Shown here one piece after another: positions 23,437 through 35,816 of a stretch of 64,000 bases of DNA (position 1 is the stretch's first letter; every line of letters starts with the position of its first letter). The notes under the pieces are model-generated. The model was not told where the DNA came from. It was given only the letters and a program-made list of their open reading frames with translations, and ran no database searches. This stretch comes from Heterostelium album PN500 (lineage: Eukaryota > Evosea > Eumycetozoa > Acytosteliales > Acytosteliaceae). The DNA lies in the NCBI RefSeq assembly GCF_000004825.1, contig NW_008805071.1:186001-250000 (forward strand), in the 5' to 3' direction. A program made the position numbers and the translations under genes.

Positions 23437-25752
23437 CTATTCATCTGGTTGTACTAGTTGTCTCTCTTGTTGTTCACTAAGAATCTCTTGTAATTCATTT
23501 TGCATATCTTGATCTGTGTCTTCAGATCTGACTTCATTCATTATTTCATATGATCTCTTTGCACCTCTACCTCTACCTCTTCCTCTACCTCTACCTCTTG
23601 TCGGTGTAGCCGGTGTCTCTGGTGTGTCTGATGTTTCTGATGTTTCTGGAGGTGTTGCAGTAGTAGCTGTTGTTGTAGTCGCTGCTTTTGGCTGACCTCT
23701 AGTTTGACTTGTACCTCTACCTCTTCCTCTTCCTCTACCTCTACCTCTTGTTGTTGGTGTAGCTGGTGCATCTTGTGTTTCTGGTGTTTCTGGAGGAGTA
23801 GTAGTTGTAGTAGTGGTTGTGGTAGTTGTAGTAGTTGTTGTTGACTCTGTATTGGATGTGGGTGGAGTTGTTGGTGCAGAGTTGTTACCATCTAATTGAA
23901 GAGGTGCTACTGGTGTAGGTGGTTCTGATTGTGGTGATTGTGGAGTCGATGGATTGGAAGCATTAGCAAGTATAGCGGCAGCACGAGCAGCAGAAGCTTT
24001 CGAAAGTCTAGGTGGTTTGCTTCCTCTGGTGCTAGCTCGGGGCGTAGAGGAATTAGCAGTGGAAGCACCTCTTCTTGGAGTTTTGCTTCTAACAGTGGGT
24101 GGTAGCTCCGGTACTGTAAGAGTCATCTCTTGTATCTCCTTCAACTTTTCCGGTGAGACGAAATCATCGATAGTAAAAGACGGTCTCTCCTTCTCTCTTC
24201 CCACGAAATTACTGACGATCATCTCTTTCTTCTTGCTCAGAATATCTTTGTACTCCTCGAGGAACGCAGTCTTGCTGTACAATTGCTTCCAGCGACGCCA
24301 ACATTGGTTATCGGTTCTGGTGATCATCTCTTTGGCAACCAATGCCCACTTTCCAATGCCGTTCTTCTCTACGAGTGCGCGGAGTTGGTTATCCTCGGCC
24401 GGTGTCCAGGCATTCTTGACAAGGATCGGATCGACGACGTTACACCAACGCTCACGACACTGCATATCGGTACGACCGGGGACATGGTTCTTTATCAATA
24501 TCCAATTGCCTTTGCCATAGAGCTCGACTGCCTTTCGTAGGAGATCGTCTTCCTCGTCTGTCCAACGACCACGCTTAATCGAGGGATCCAATGTCTTTTG
24601 CCAGCGATGCAGACACTGTTGTCCGGTACGTCCTTCCAGAGCCTCGGCAATGAGCTGCCAGCTTCTCTCGCCACCCTCCGAGTGACACCTGTTATACTCA
24701 CGTCGGAGAATCTCATCCTCTTCTTTGGTCCATTCACGCTTCATAAACTTGGTGTTCAAACTTCGCTGGTAGCGCTGACAGCACTGAACAGCTGAGCGCG
24801 CCGTTCCCAACTCGCGACAGATCTCGAACCACTGATGTCCTTCGTATTTCTTTGCGAGTGCAATGAGATTCTTGTCTTCTTCTTTGGTGAAAGGTTCCTT
24901 GTTGATCGAAGGATGATCGTGATTCTTCCACCGCAGTTCACACTCCAGTGGTGTTCTGCCTGGCATATGTTCATTACACAGACTCTCCCAGTTGATACCA
25001 TTCAAATTCATCTCCAACTCTGTCATTGTGATCTTTGAGACGTTGCTCATCTCTCTCTGATACTCTGTCTTTGATATGTTTCTCTCAGAGATCTCAAACA
25101 GTTTCAACTGCATATTCTTCTCTCTGATTCCACCTGCCAATGTTTGACAATCATTCTTTGTCCCTAAAGTTTTTTAATAAAAAATTTAAGTAAAAACAAT
25201 AACATTTAAACATAATAAAAATCAACTTACATTTTCTTGCTTTAAAATACATTGGCATACCACCGAAATGTTGTTTCAAATAAATGGTATCAGGATTGTC
25301 AGGTGGAGATTCATTCGATTCATTTTGGAAAAATGGAGCACCTGCTTTCTTCTCTTGAATACTTTTCGTTTTGATTGGTGGTGTAGATGATAGACTTCTT
25401 GCTTTATTCTGATTTAAATTTGAATAACAAGTAAGAAAAATGTTAGTGAATTTAATTAAATTTCCTAAAAAATGATTTATAGTTAATTCTTACAAGTAAT
25501 TCTGTATTCTTCTCCATTGCTTTTTCTATATTCTCCAAGTATTTCTTTATTGTTCTTTGATACTCCAAGTTGAGTTGTAATGCATAATTTAAATCTATAT
25601 TTAAATCTGATGATGATGATGAAGATGAAGATGATGATGCTGTTGAAGTCGTAGTTGTTGTTGTAGTTGGTGATACAGTCGATAGGACAGGTATATCCAT
25701 TAATATTTCACTTGTAAATTCATTAAACATATTATTATTTTTATTACTATTG

Positions 25753-25819
<67 letters not shown>

Positions 25820-26222
25820 GTATTGTCTTTATTCTCTTTGTAGATGAGCGTTGAATTTCATCATCTTCATTATAACTATTTACAGTATTATTATTATTAT
25901 CTTTGTTGTAATGATCATCTTCTCCATCTTCGTCATCATCATCATAGTCTTCATCAATTACAAACTCTGTATCACTATTATTATTATTATCTAAAATGAT
26001 TGAATCATCATCTTCATCTATTGCAGTTTGAAGATTTAAAAGATCCTCTATGTCTTCATCTTCGTTGTAGATCTCATTGTTGTTGTTGTTGTTTGATTTA
26101 TCATGCTGCTTTTGTATATTCTTTTCATGATTATCATTACTATCTATATTATCGTTGTCGTCGTCGTCGTTAATTGCATGATTATCACTAATAATATATT
26201 CAAGATCATCTTCTATATTCAT
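23437..26222 (-). CDS. snapc4: SNAPc large subunit (SNAPC4-like, Myb repeats)
   Basis: Exons 26222-25494, 25408-25231 and 25163-23437 join in frame to 877 residues. The N-terminal 240 residues are acidic and Asn-rich. From about residue 302 a Myb array begins: a partial repeat starting WTKNDCQTL and ending NWESLCNEHMPGRTPLECEL, then four full repeats at roughly 385-430, 440-490, 495-540 and 545-590 with the Trp-spaced cores (for example GRWTDEEDDLLRKAVELYGK and KNAWTPAEDNQLRALVEKNG). Four and a half Myb repeats is the hallmark of SNAP190/SNAPC4, the DNA-binding subunit of the complex that reads the proximal sequence element of snRNA promoters for RNA polymerases II and III. The C-terminus has two RGRGRGRGRG clusters and Thr/Pro tracts. 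In dictyostelids this complex would be the candidate reader of the DUSE element. Confidence 0.88.
25750..25819 (+). repeat. ATT triplet repeat encoding poly-Asn
   Basis: A nearly pure ATT run on the + strand, read as AAT on the coding strand, encodes more than 20 consecutive Asn residues in the N-terminal region of the SNAPC4-like protein. Such tracts are a normal feature of dictyostelid exons and are probably length-variable between strains. Confidence 0.9.
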
Positions 26223-26981
26223 TGTATACAAATAAATGATGCTGAGGTTTGTTTAAAAAAACACTGCTACATTATGGGATTTTTGTCAATAGTGGGAAAC
26301 AAAATTATTTAAATTTTTTTTAAAAAAATTAATATTATTTCGCCCATGTTTTTCTCTGTTTGATATATTTTTATTTAAACGTACCTAGATTAGTTCTGTG
26401 GACAAAACACTATTTTAAGAACCTACATTGCTTTCATTCGTATCGGTGATGACATCAGTAAATCAAACATATGTCTAGTTTAAATATGATGAAAAGAATT
26501 TGAAGATCGAATTAATCACCCCTATTTTTGATAGGTTGAGTTGACAGTCTCTGAAATTGTTTGTTTGTTCCAAAAATGATAAAATTGAAATTCTCCGTAA
26601 GCAAAACTACCTATTTCAATTTTATCTCCGTAATTTGGGTAGTTTTGCTTTATCTATTTTGGCAAATACACAAAAATGTGTTCAATTTAGCCGTCGGATT
26701 TGAATTTTTCGTGAATGTATCAGAAAACTCAAAGGAAAAAAAACTTTTTATTTTTATAATAGCATTTTTTGACTTTTAAGTGTAATTGATTAAAAAGTAA
26801 TTACAAATTTTATTTTCATATAAATCTTTTTTTTTTTTTTTTGTATAGATCAATCAATGTTTTAAAATACAATTTTATTATAAAATATAAATAAATAAAC
26901 AATAGTAGTAGTTATTAATCAATCAATCATAGAAATATTAGTAATTGTAGTTGGTAGAAGTAATATAAACAATAATAAGAC
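26223..26981. other. Divergent intergenic region with inverted repeat
   Basis: Spacer between the SNAPC4-like gene (-) and the LRR gene (+). It contains a 13-bp inverted repeat at 26599-26650, listed separately. An open stretch near 26561-26779 lacks an ATG start and has no recognisable content. Confidence 0.5.
26599..26650. repeat. 13-bp perfect inverted repeat (hairpin)
   Basis: AAGCAAAACTACC at 26599-26611 is perfectly complementary to GGTAGTTTTGCTT at 26638-26650, with a 26-base loop. The nonamer TCTCCGTAA also occurs twice, at 26592-26600 and in the loop at 26625-26633. Could be a structured RNA, a regulatory hairpin or a small transposon relic. Confidence 0.6.
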
Positions 26982-28406
26982 ATGTCGAATAACGGCGAAC
27001 CAAAAGTAGAGAGATTAGATCTCGCATATCGGAGTATGGTTGAAATAAACCCAAAGATTATCGAAAGATTTGGATATAGTGTTAGAGAATTGGATTTAAC
27101 ATCTAATCATCTAGATAAGTATGATCATGTTTATTTCATTTGATGATGATCCGATGATGATCATGATCATGATGATTATCAACATGATTCTAATAATAGA
27201 TTATTTCTATTTTCAAAAAATAGGGATTTACATGTTTTAGAGGGATTCAGACAACTTCATACATTGGTTTTAGATGATAACAAGATAACACAACACACTA
27301 AACTACCTATCATTCCAACACTACATACTCTCTGGGTGAATAGCAATTTGATTACAAACCTGTCTGTGTTTGTCGATCGTGTCAAAGATTCGTATCCTCA
27401 GTTGAAAACACTCAGTATGATGAAGAATGAAGCGTGTCCCAACTTCTTCAATGGACACACTCTCAAGGAATACAAAGACTATCGACTATACGTTATAAAC
27501 AGAATTCAGAGTTTGACCATTCTCGATTCCAGTCCTGTGACTGCCGATGAGCGAAGTGAAGCCGCGCGAATCTACGGTGGACAGGCCAACGTGCTGGCGC
27601 CAGTCACCGTGGTGGCGACCAAGGCGGCACCGGAAGTCGAAGAAGATCCAAAGAAGAAACGTAAGGATCTCGCAAAGAAGGAGTTACTCGACAAGGAAGC
27701 AAGAAGAGCTGCACGTACCGAACGTCGCGCCAAGCGTGCCGAACGTCGCGAACTCAAAGCAGAGCGACAACTCGAACTCGAAAAAGAAAAGATCGAAAAA
27801 GAGAAAGAAATTGCAAAGAAACAAGATGAATTTACAGATAGTGAAGGTGAAGAAGATAATAATAACAATATAAATGATAAACAAAATGATATAAAACAAC
27901 AACAACTTAATAATAATAATAATAATAATAATGTTTCCAATTCAAATGATAAAGTTTTACCAGTGTTCTCAAGTCATCAATCACCACTGGCTGTTATGCC
28001 ACCTACTTTTGCAGGTAGAGGAACGCTGGTGAGTGACGATGCCGACGACGAAGACGGTGGACTCGCCAGTGAGACCGATGAATCGGATTTACCTGTACAT
28101 AGAGTGAAGTCAGATGTTGTACCATTGCCACCACCCAATGCCAATCGTATGCCATCTGCTGACAACGATCTCGACGAAGACGACGATGATACTACAAGCT
28201 CAGAGTGGTCGTCCGACGAAGATATGGAGAGTGACAATGAGAACATCAACCATACCCTTCCAACTAGATTGACCCTCAAGGATCAGTATTACGCTGACGA
28301 GGATGACGATGACGACGATGAAAGTGAAGAGTACCTCGATGATGAATATGAGATTACACATTATCCAGTGATCAGAAGAAACAACATGTCGAATCCTCCC
28401 CAATAA
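26982..28406 (+). CDS. Leucine-rich-repeat protein, LRMDA-like
   Basis: Exons 26982-27118 and 27224-28406 (GTATGA...TAG intron) encode 439 residues. Splicing joins VRELDLTSNHLDKDLHVLEG. Residues about 35-150 contain four to five leucine-rich repeats of the SDS22/U2A' kind, closed by LKTLSMMKNEACPNFFNG and an LRR-cap-like segment KDYRLYVINRIQSLTILD. This NxACPN plus capping segment resembles LRMDA (C10orf11), a melanocyte-differentiation protein linked to Rab32/38 trafficking; that similarity is from memory. Residues about 190-260 are a basic coiled-coil rich in Arg, Glu and Lys, and the remainder is acidic with an Asn tract. Likely an adaptor; no enzymatic motif. Confidence 0.75.
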
Positions 28407-29581
28407 CAGTAACATACTTTAACTTAAATTATTAAAAACAAACATTCAAAAATCAAGTTAATCAATTCATCAGTTCAAGTCAATCCAACCAAACATATAA
28501 CTAACAAACAAACAAACAACCAATAATATAAATCAAATAGATGATAAATTTAATACCAAAATTTTGAAAATGAACTGAAAATAAATTAAATTTGAATGAT
28601 AAAACTTAATTTTTATTTTTTGTAGAGTAGAACCACAATAATATTAATATATAATCATGTTACTATGGTAATAAAAGTTTAAAAAATATAAAATATTAAA
28701 TTTATTAATAAAACTGTATCTTGTTGCTTGAATTATTGGTTAGTATTTTGATGACGAATTTTAGTGGTTTGGTATTTGTGTGTGAGTGTGTGTTTGTTTA
28801 ATTACTGGAGACAGACCTTTTTTTTTTTTTTTTTAATTTGTTGTTTTTGGCTGCCCCTTTTCAGAATAGTATTAATTAAATTAGAGTTTTGTATAATTCA
28901 GTATTACAGAATACAACCAATATATTTGAAAAACTTTCATAAACAAAGTTGTATTATTTGAAATTTAATCTTCGAATACCTTCAACAATAACAATAACAT
29001 CATCACACATCTATATTGATGCCACACTAGGTCGTTGGATGATTGGTGGTGGTAGTAGTGGTGGTAGTAGGTGATGGTAAGAAGTGTTGATTGATAAATC
29101 AATGATTGGTGTAGAGGTTTTTGGATGTTTAGAGGAATCTTTGACCATGTTTATTCATCATTCTCAAAAACACCCTCAACTATTAATTTAATGATTAAAA
29201 AAAACTGTAATTTTTGATTCCACAATAAAATAATAATAACAAAGGCAAGTACCAATAAATATTGAATACAAATTTAATTTATTTGGCAAATAGGCATCGG
29301 TCATAATTTTGTTTGAAAATAACAACAAACTAATAATTGTTTTTGATCAAACAACAACAACAACAAACAAGGATTTATATTTCTCTTTTTTTAACACTCA
29401 GTTTCCTCTGAAATTTATAGGGAGTGGGTAGTGATATGATCAGATTTATACAAAAATTAAAGGTAAAATTAGTTATACCTTATCAATCTATCAATCTATC
29501 TATATATTTATAAATTTGATATTCACATCATCAAACACACACACAACACACAACACATAACCCACCCATTCCAGTGATCAC

Positions 29582-29632
29582 TACCACCACTACCCACTCA
29601 CTCCCACTACCACTACCACTACCACTACCACT
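29582..29632 (+). repeat. CACTAC hexamer repeat block
   Basis: Repeated CCACTA/CACTAC units, interrupted once by CCCACTCACTCC. Low-complexity sequence, non-coding context. Confidence 0.8.
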
Positions 29633-29762
29633 CCCTACTCTATAGGCAATCTAATAATTTGGTCATACATTACTACCTCTACCTACCATAAATCAATGTT
29701 TCTACCTCTCTATACCTACATCATATTATTATTATTTCTATATTAAACAAATTCAACTAACA

Positions 29763-29765
<3 letters not shown>

Positions 29766-29795
<30 letters not shown>
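29766..29795 (+). repeat. TC dinucleotide microsatellite
   Basis: An uninterrupted TC run of about 15 units in non-coding DNA. Probably length-variable. Confidence 0.95.
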
Positions 29796-29799
<4 letters not shown>

Positions 29800-31391
29800 A
29801 CTGAAATAAAATTCAGAAATTGAAATAGAAAATGCTGATAATGATCATATTATAATTGAATTAAACAGTAATATCAATTTTACTTTTATTAATTTAACTA
29901 TTTGAGTAACAAAATTTTTAATAATTATAAATTTATTTATTATTAATTCCAAATCACACAAACAACTAACAATCAAACTTATTATTATTTAAACGCCATC
30001 CACAGCAAACAAAAGAAAAATCAACCAATCAATCAATTTTACTAAACATAAAAAATAAAATAAACAAATATATAAATATATTTTTATATGTTACTGTTGT
30101 TAATTTCGACCAGCCAATAAAAAATTCAATAGTAATATAAACTCAAGTGTAATTATTTATCGCTAGTTATATATCTATGTTAACATGTTTTGTGATGACA
30201 CTCACTCATGCTTTATCTACGCTTGGATCTGCCATTTACATCCATAAATATACTTAAATCTAGCTTAAACCTAAAAATAATCAATTATCATACACACTTT
30301 CAAATCCCACCTTTCATTCTCATTCGATCACTTTTTGTTTATAATAATACCAAATTAATACAACAATAAAGAAATAAATAATATTTATTTGTTTTAAATA
30401 AATAGATTTTAAATGATATAAAAGAAAAAGATAAAAGGTTAAGAAAGAATTCTTTTTATTTTTGATATTTATTTTATTTATTATTTTCATTTTTATTATT
30501 TATTAATTAATAAATTAAATTCCACCTCATTTCATTTTATTATAATAAATAATATTTTATTAAAAACAAATTTATAAAAAAACAAAAATATCAAAAAATA
30601 AAAAAGAATAAAATAATATCAATATTCTTTGTGATCTTGTCTGAGATTCATTCCCTTAAACAAAATAAATATCATATCACCACGATCGTAACCTCCAATA
30701 GAACAACATCAACTACCACTAACTAATTTCATACTTTGTCAAATAAAATAAAATAAAAATAAAAAAAACACACCTTTTTTAAAAAAAATACCACAGCCAC
30801 TACAACTCATTTAAAAAAAGCAATTTTCAATTAATTACCAAAATAAATATAAAAACAAAATAAATTGGAATCTACATTTATTCAATTTACCACAATTTTA
30901 TCATTTTTGCAAATTTTCACTTATGTACATAAATTGACACCAACATCTTAACAACCAATAACAAACATAACAACAACAACAACAACAACAAGCCAAACAA
31001 CTACATCAGTGTGTGTATTGTGTTAATTATATTTATTTATTTATTTATTTTTAAGCAAAATATTTCTTTTAAAAGATTTTTTAGTCAAGTCTATAATAAT
31101 TGTTTGGACCAACACCACCAATTCCACTTACGCAAAGAGAAAGAAAAGAAAACATAACAGAACAGTTAAACTAATATTTTATTAAATAATAATTATAGTA
31201 TTAGAATAACAACGACAACAATACTAATAATAATAATAACAATACCCAATTAAATAATTTTATTTATTTATTATTTATTTATTTATTTTATTTATTTAAA
31301 ACCTAAAAACTATCTATTTATAATCAAAATAATAATAATAATAATAATAATAGTTGAAGTCAATCAATTTGAAAAGTTGGGAAAATAAAAG

Positions 31392-32381
31392 ATGATTAGT
31401 AATCAAATTCATAGCGTACCACCACCACAAACCACCAACACAATGAATCAACAACAACAACAACAACAGCAACAACAACCACTTTATAGCAATGGAAATG
31501 GCAGTAGCAATTCACCTTTGAATGGTTATACAACTGTTGGTTTGGGTGGAGATTTTATTAGTAACAATGTAAATATAGGCGATATCAATAATGTAGATAT
31601 GTACAATCGAAAAAGAAAAGCGGAAACTGAACAAATTATAGAACAACATTATCAATTACAAGATCAACAATTACAATCACAACCACCACTACCACAGCTA
31701 TTACCAACACAAACACAAACTCAAATACAAACTCCAACTCAAACACCACCACTACTTCAACAACCACAACAACAACAACAACAAACAATACAACAAGCAA
31801 AACCAACTACACCACAATCATCATCACCCACACCACCAAATGTAGATAATGCGACAATCAATGCACCAGATTCAAAAAGAGAAAAACCAACCGAGATCGA
31901 AAAGATTGTAATTTACACTGATGGTGCTTGTCGCCGTAATCCTGGACCTGGATCGTGGGGTTGTCTTATTTTCGAGGGCGACAACATAAAGACACTCGAC
32001 GAGCAGACTGCCAAGTCACTGTGTGGAGGTGAGGTCAAGACAACCAACAATCGTATGGAGCTAATGGCAGTGATCCAGGGACTCGAGTATCTGGGAAAGG
32101 CAGAGAAAAAGAATGCATTCATCTACACCGACTCGAAATACGTTCAACAGGGTATCACTCTCTGGATACAAAAGTGGATCGACAACAGCTGGCGAACCTC
32201 CTCCAAGAAGCCAGTGAAGAACGACGATCTCTGGAAGACACTCCACCAACTGAATCAATTACACCAAATCAACTGGAACTGGGTAAAGGGGCACTCTGAC
32301 AACAAACTTAATAACGCGGTAGATAAGATATGTAACAAGTATCTCGACGAAAGATTTCCCGAGACAATCAGAAAGAAGTGA
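31392..32381 (+). CDS. Ribonuclease H1
   Basis: A single exon of 329 residues. The first about 170 residues are Gln/Pro/Thr-rich with a possible nuclear localisation signal (NRKRKAE) and no hybrid-binding domain. The C-terminal 155 residues form an RNase HI domain that cleaves the RNA strand of RNA-DNA hybrids. The catalytic set is complete: Asp in YTDGACRRNPGPGSWG (about 176), Glu in NNRMELMAV (about 223), Asp in YTDSKYVQQG (about 246), His in NWVKGHSD (about 300) and a final Asp in NAVDKI. The segment SWRTSSKKPVKNDDLWKTL is the basic-handle region and looks strikingly like bacterial RnhA. A long 5' region and strong A/T leader precede it. Confidence 0.95.
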   Translation: MISNQIHSVPPPQTTNTMNQQQQQQQQQQPLYSNGNGSSNSPLNGYTTVGLGGDFISNNVNIGDINNVDMYNRKRKAETEQIIEQHYQLQDQQLQSQPPLPQLLPTQTQTQIQTPTQTPPLLQQPQQQQQQTIQQAKPTTPQSSSPTPPNVDNATINAPDSKREKPTEIEKIVIYTDGACRRNPGPGSWGCLIFEGDNIKTLDEQTAKSLCGGEVKTTNNRMELMAVIQGLEYLGKAEKKNAFIYTDSKYVQQGITLWIQKWIDNSWRTSSKKPVKNDDLWKTLHQLNQLHQINWNWVKGHSDNKLNNAVDKICNKYLDERFPETIRKK

Positions 32382-32762
32382 GAGACGAGACAAGACGAAT
32401 AAGAAAAAACAAACAAAAAAAAAAAAAAAGAAAAAAAGATAAACAAAAAGCAAAAAAAAAAACAAATGAACACTTCCATCCATCAACTCATCCATCAATC
32501 CAACCCCAACCAACCAAACCTGTTAAATAACAACACAACCTTACGCAATCAATAATATTATTTATTTATTTAATAAACCAAAGAAATCTATACAATATCA
32601 TCCATCCATTTTATTTATCCTTTTATCACTTTTGATACAGTCCATCATTATATTTTATAATTGATAAATTTATTTGTTAAGTTTAATTATTATTTTATTT
32701 TATTTTTTATAAAATTCTAATAACACTTTACTTTAATTTTGATTGAATATTTTAAGTAAGTA

Positions 32763-33368
32763 TTATAAAACATATTGTTTAAACATTGACCTGAAAATAT
32801 GATAATATAGAAAGAGTTAGAATTAAATGAAAAGTCAAATCAAATATATATATGTATGATGTTAAATCTACTTACCTGAATACAGGTTCGAAAGGAGATC
32901 CCTTTATCTTATCAGTATACTTTCCAATACGATCTGGGATCTTCTTTCCATTCAAAAGATATTGAGTTAAATCATTACAAAAGTGATTGCAGTTGTTTTC
33001 AAAGGCGTCATGACTACCGACAGGATACTTTGAAGCAGATAATCCATTTAAAAACTGTGTGAACTCCTCCTCTGTTTTTTTGGTTCTTCCCAAAACTATT
33101 TTCTCACTTAAATTTTCTGATCCATATTCAGTTTTTCCCTAATGATGATGTTGATTGAACAAGAATATTAATTACTATTTTATATCTCCATATGTTTGAT
33201 ATTTACAGCTTCAGCACTCTTGACTCCTTGACCAAAGAAATATTCTTTATTGAAGACAGCTATGCTGGTATGATATAGTCCCTGAAGATCTACACCATTT
33301 TGTTTGAGAAAATTTGTTGCCAAACCTCTACTTAAATCATGTACATAAAAACTGACGATTTCACTCAT
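32763..33368 (-). CDS. PPPDE/DeSI-type deubiquitinating or deSUMOylating peptidase
   Basis: Exons 33368-33207, 33138-32876 and a 28-nt last exon 32790-32763 give 150 residues, ending SMFKQYVL; if the intron is retained the frame stops at once, two residues earlier. PPPDE peptidases use a His-Cys dyad. His33 lies in GLYHTSIAV and Cys104 in FENNCNHFCNDL, the expected order and spacing (about 70 residues). FYVHDLSRGLA opens the fold and YFFGQGV follows the His strand as in DeSI-1. The enzyme removes SUMO or ubiquitin from proteins in cytosol or nucleus. ATG at 33368 was chosen over an upstream in-frame GTG. The last exon is inferred from GTAAGT at 32875 and TTTTCAG at 32791. Confidence 0.88.
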
Positions 33369-34211
33369 TTCTCTCACTCTAAGTTCCTATTATTATATAA
33401 TATTTCTATAAAGTTGGTTATAATATTAACAAATTAATTTTTGAAATGAAATAAATAAATAATAAATAAATACAGTTATAAAAAGTTTGTATTAATTTCA
33501 CATTTAAATTGTTAATGATGTACAAATTAAAGTGACTGTCTAAATAAAACAAAGGTTAGGGGGTTGTTCATTTTTTAAAAAATTAAACTGAGAATCTGTG
33601 TTCCAATAAGATATCAGTGTGAACCACAATAATTAGTTTCTCATGAACCAACAGATATAACCAATTCAAATTTAACCTTTATTTTGTTATTAAAGGTTAT
33701 CCTTTCTTTTAACCAAAAAAAAAAAAATATAATAAAAAAAAAACACAAAAATAAAATGATTATCGTATTAAATGTTTAAAGAAAACACTAATTGATCACT
33801 TTTTTAACAATAAAACTATTACATGTATAAGCTTTTTATCTTGATATGTAATAATCAAAATATAATATATTTTGATCAATGTATAACTTCAAGTATGCGA
33901 ATGTGAAACTTTATGCACGAACAAGTTAAAAAAAAAAATGAAAAAAAAAAAAAAATAAAATTCAAAAAAAAAAAAAATGTTTTCGTTAAATTCATAAATA
34001 ATAATAAATAAGATAAATTGTTTTTTCATTCTGTTGTTCATAATTTATTTATAAATATATTTTTATTGAATATTCAAAATTGTGTGGGGTGTTTGTCAGT
34101 CAATTCAATAGAAATAGAATAGAGATTGAAAAATATAGAGTAATTCATAGAATAGAGATTATATTATATTGTTTCAAAAATAAAAAAATAATAAAAAATA
34201 TATACAGGACA
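33369..34211. other. Divergent intergenic region
   Basis: A/T-rich spacer between the DeSI gene (-) and the RRM gene (+), with poly-A runs around 33717-33980. No gene or RNA was recognised. Confidence 0.5.
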
Positions 34212-35816
34212 ATGGAAAGTTCAAAATCACCTTCGTACTCACCGAAATCACCGATTTCATCACCTGGTAAAATCGATAATGACTACAACGATGACAGTCA
34301 CCATAGCGACAGTGACAATAGAAAAGACAGAAACAGAGATAGCAGCAGCAATGACAATGACATTGACAATGAACACATCGATGGAGATGACTATGAATCC
34401 AGACAAATATTAGAAACTCATTCAAGCTTGAACGATGAATCTAATGGAAATAATAATAATAATAATAATAATAACAATAGCAGCAGCAATAACAATACAC
34501 TTTCATCATCTTCTTCATCTACAAACAACGAGTCTATTTTGTCAACTTCAACAACTACAACCTTATCACAACAATCCAACAATAACAACAATAACAATAT
34601 CAACAATGGTGGATCTGAACAAGGTAATCTGTTTGTCAATTTCTTGCCTAGTACTGTCACAACCGAAGATTTGAGATCGATGTTCTCTGCTTTCGGTGCC
34701 ATTGAATCGTGTCGTGTAATGATCGATTTGGTCACTGGACAAAGTAGAGGTTTCGGTTTCGTCAAATTTAAAGATAATAATAATGGTAATAATAAGTTTG
34801 AAAATATCTATCTATCTATCTTTTTTAACAACAAAAAACTAAAATATCGTTATCATCATCATCATCTAATGTTTAGCAAATAATGCAATCAAAGCAATGA
34901 ATGGAGCTAAAATCGAAAAGAAAACACTGTTGGTTCGTCATGCCAATGTGGAGAACAGCGTCACCACTGGTGGTGTGGCACCGCATGTTGATGATGCCAA
35001 GGCAACCAACAATCTATATATTAAGGGACTACCATTGAGTTTTACACAGGAGCAGTTGAATGAATTCTTCTCGGCGTACGGTACCATCCTCGAGTCGAAG
35101 CTGCTCTTGGACATCACCACGAACACCAGTCGAGGACAGGCACTCGTTCGTTTCGCAGAGATCTCATCGGCCACCAAATCCATCAAGGCACTGACCAACT
35201 ATAAATTCCCGGGTGCCGACAAGGTCGTCATTGTCAGATACGCCGACAACGAAGAAGAAAAAGTACACAAACGAATGAAGACACAACACAAAACCAGATC
35301 CAATCTCAGATTTTCACCATACCCATCGCCAACTACAACTCCTCTATATCCTGCACCAACTGCATTCTATCAAATGGTAATTAACATAACTAATAATTAT
35401 AATAATAATAATAACATTACTTATTTTAAATTACTAATTATATTTAAAATTCTATTGCCAACATAACTATAGTCACCTGTTATCGGTGGACTTGGAATGG
35501 ATCCAACCAATCTTTATATATATAATCTGCCGGCAGATGCCGATGATGCTTTGCTATACAGACTTTTCAGCCCATCGGGTGCAATTGCCAGTGTCAAAGT
35601 TGTGAAAGATCCAATTACACAAGCATGTAAAGGTAAATAGTTATAACATTGACATTGACATTATGATTACTAAATTAAATATTCTCTATCAAAACAAAAA
35701 AATAAGGATTTGGATTTGTAAGAATGGTTAATTTACAAGATGCTATAAATGCAATCAATTCAGTGAATGGTGTAACAGTCGAAGGAAAAGTATTACAAGT
35801 CTCCTTCAAAAAGTAG
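34212..35816 (+). CDS. Three-RRM ELAV/Hu-like RNA-binding protein
   Basis: Exons 34212-34785, 34877-35376, 35473-35632 and 35707-35816 join in frame to 447 residues. The N-terminal 135 residues are Ser/Asp/Asn-rich. RRM1 spans about 138-215 (RNP2 LFVNFL, RNP1 RGFGFVKF), RRM2 about 236-320 (LYIKGL, RGQALVRF) and RRM3 about 371-447 (LYIYNL, KGFGFVRM), ending at the last strand VLQVSFKK. Two adjacent RRMs, a hinge and a third RRM at the extreme C-terminus is the ELAV/Hu plan; these bind AU-rich mRNA elements and affect stability and translation. CELF is an alternative. Introns interrupt RRM1 and RRM3 just before and at their RNP1 regions. The start is the first ATG after an A/T-rich leader. Confidence 0.9.

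Larger units (their letters stand above)
28407..31391. other. 3-kb intergenic region rich in simple repeats
   Basis: No gene found on either strand. It contains a TGG/TAG-rich block at 29043-29080, a C/A-rich block at 29525-29640 whose CACTAC repeats are complementary in character to the first, a pure TC run at 29766-29795 and many A/T tracts. The last kilobase precedes the RNase H start and probably includes its promoter and long A/T-rich leader. Confidence 0.5.
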
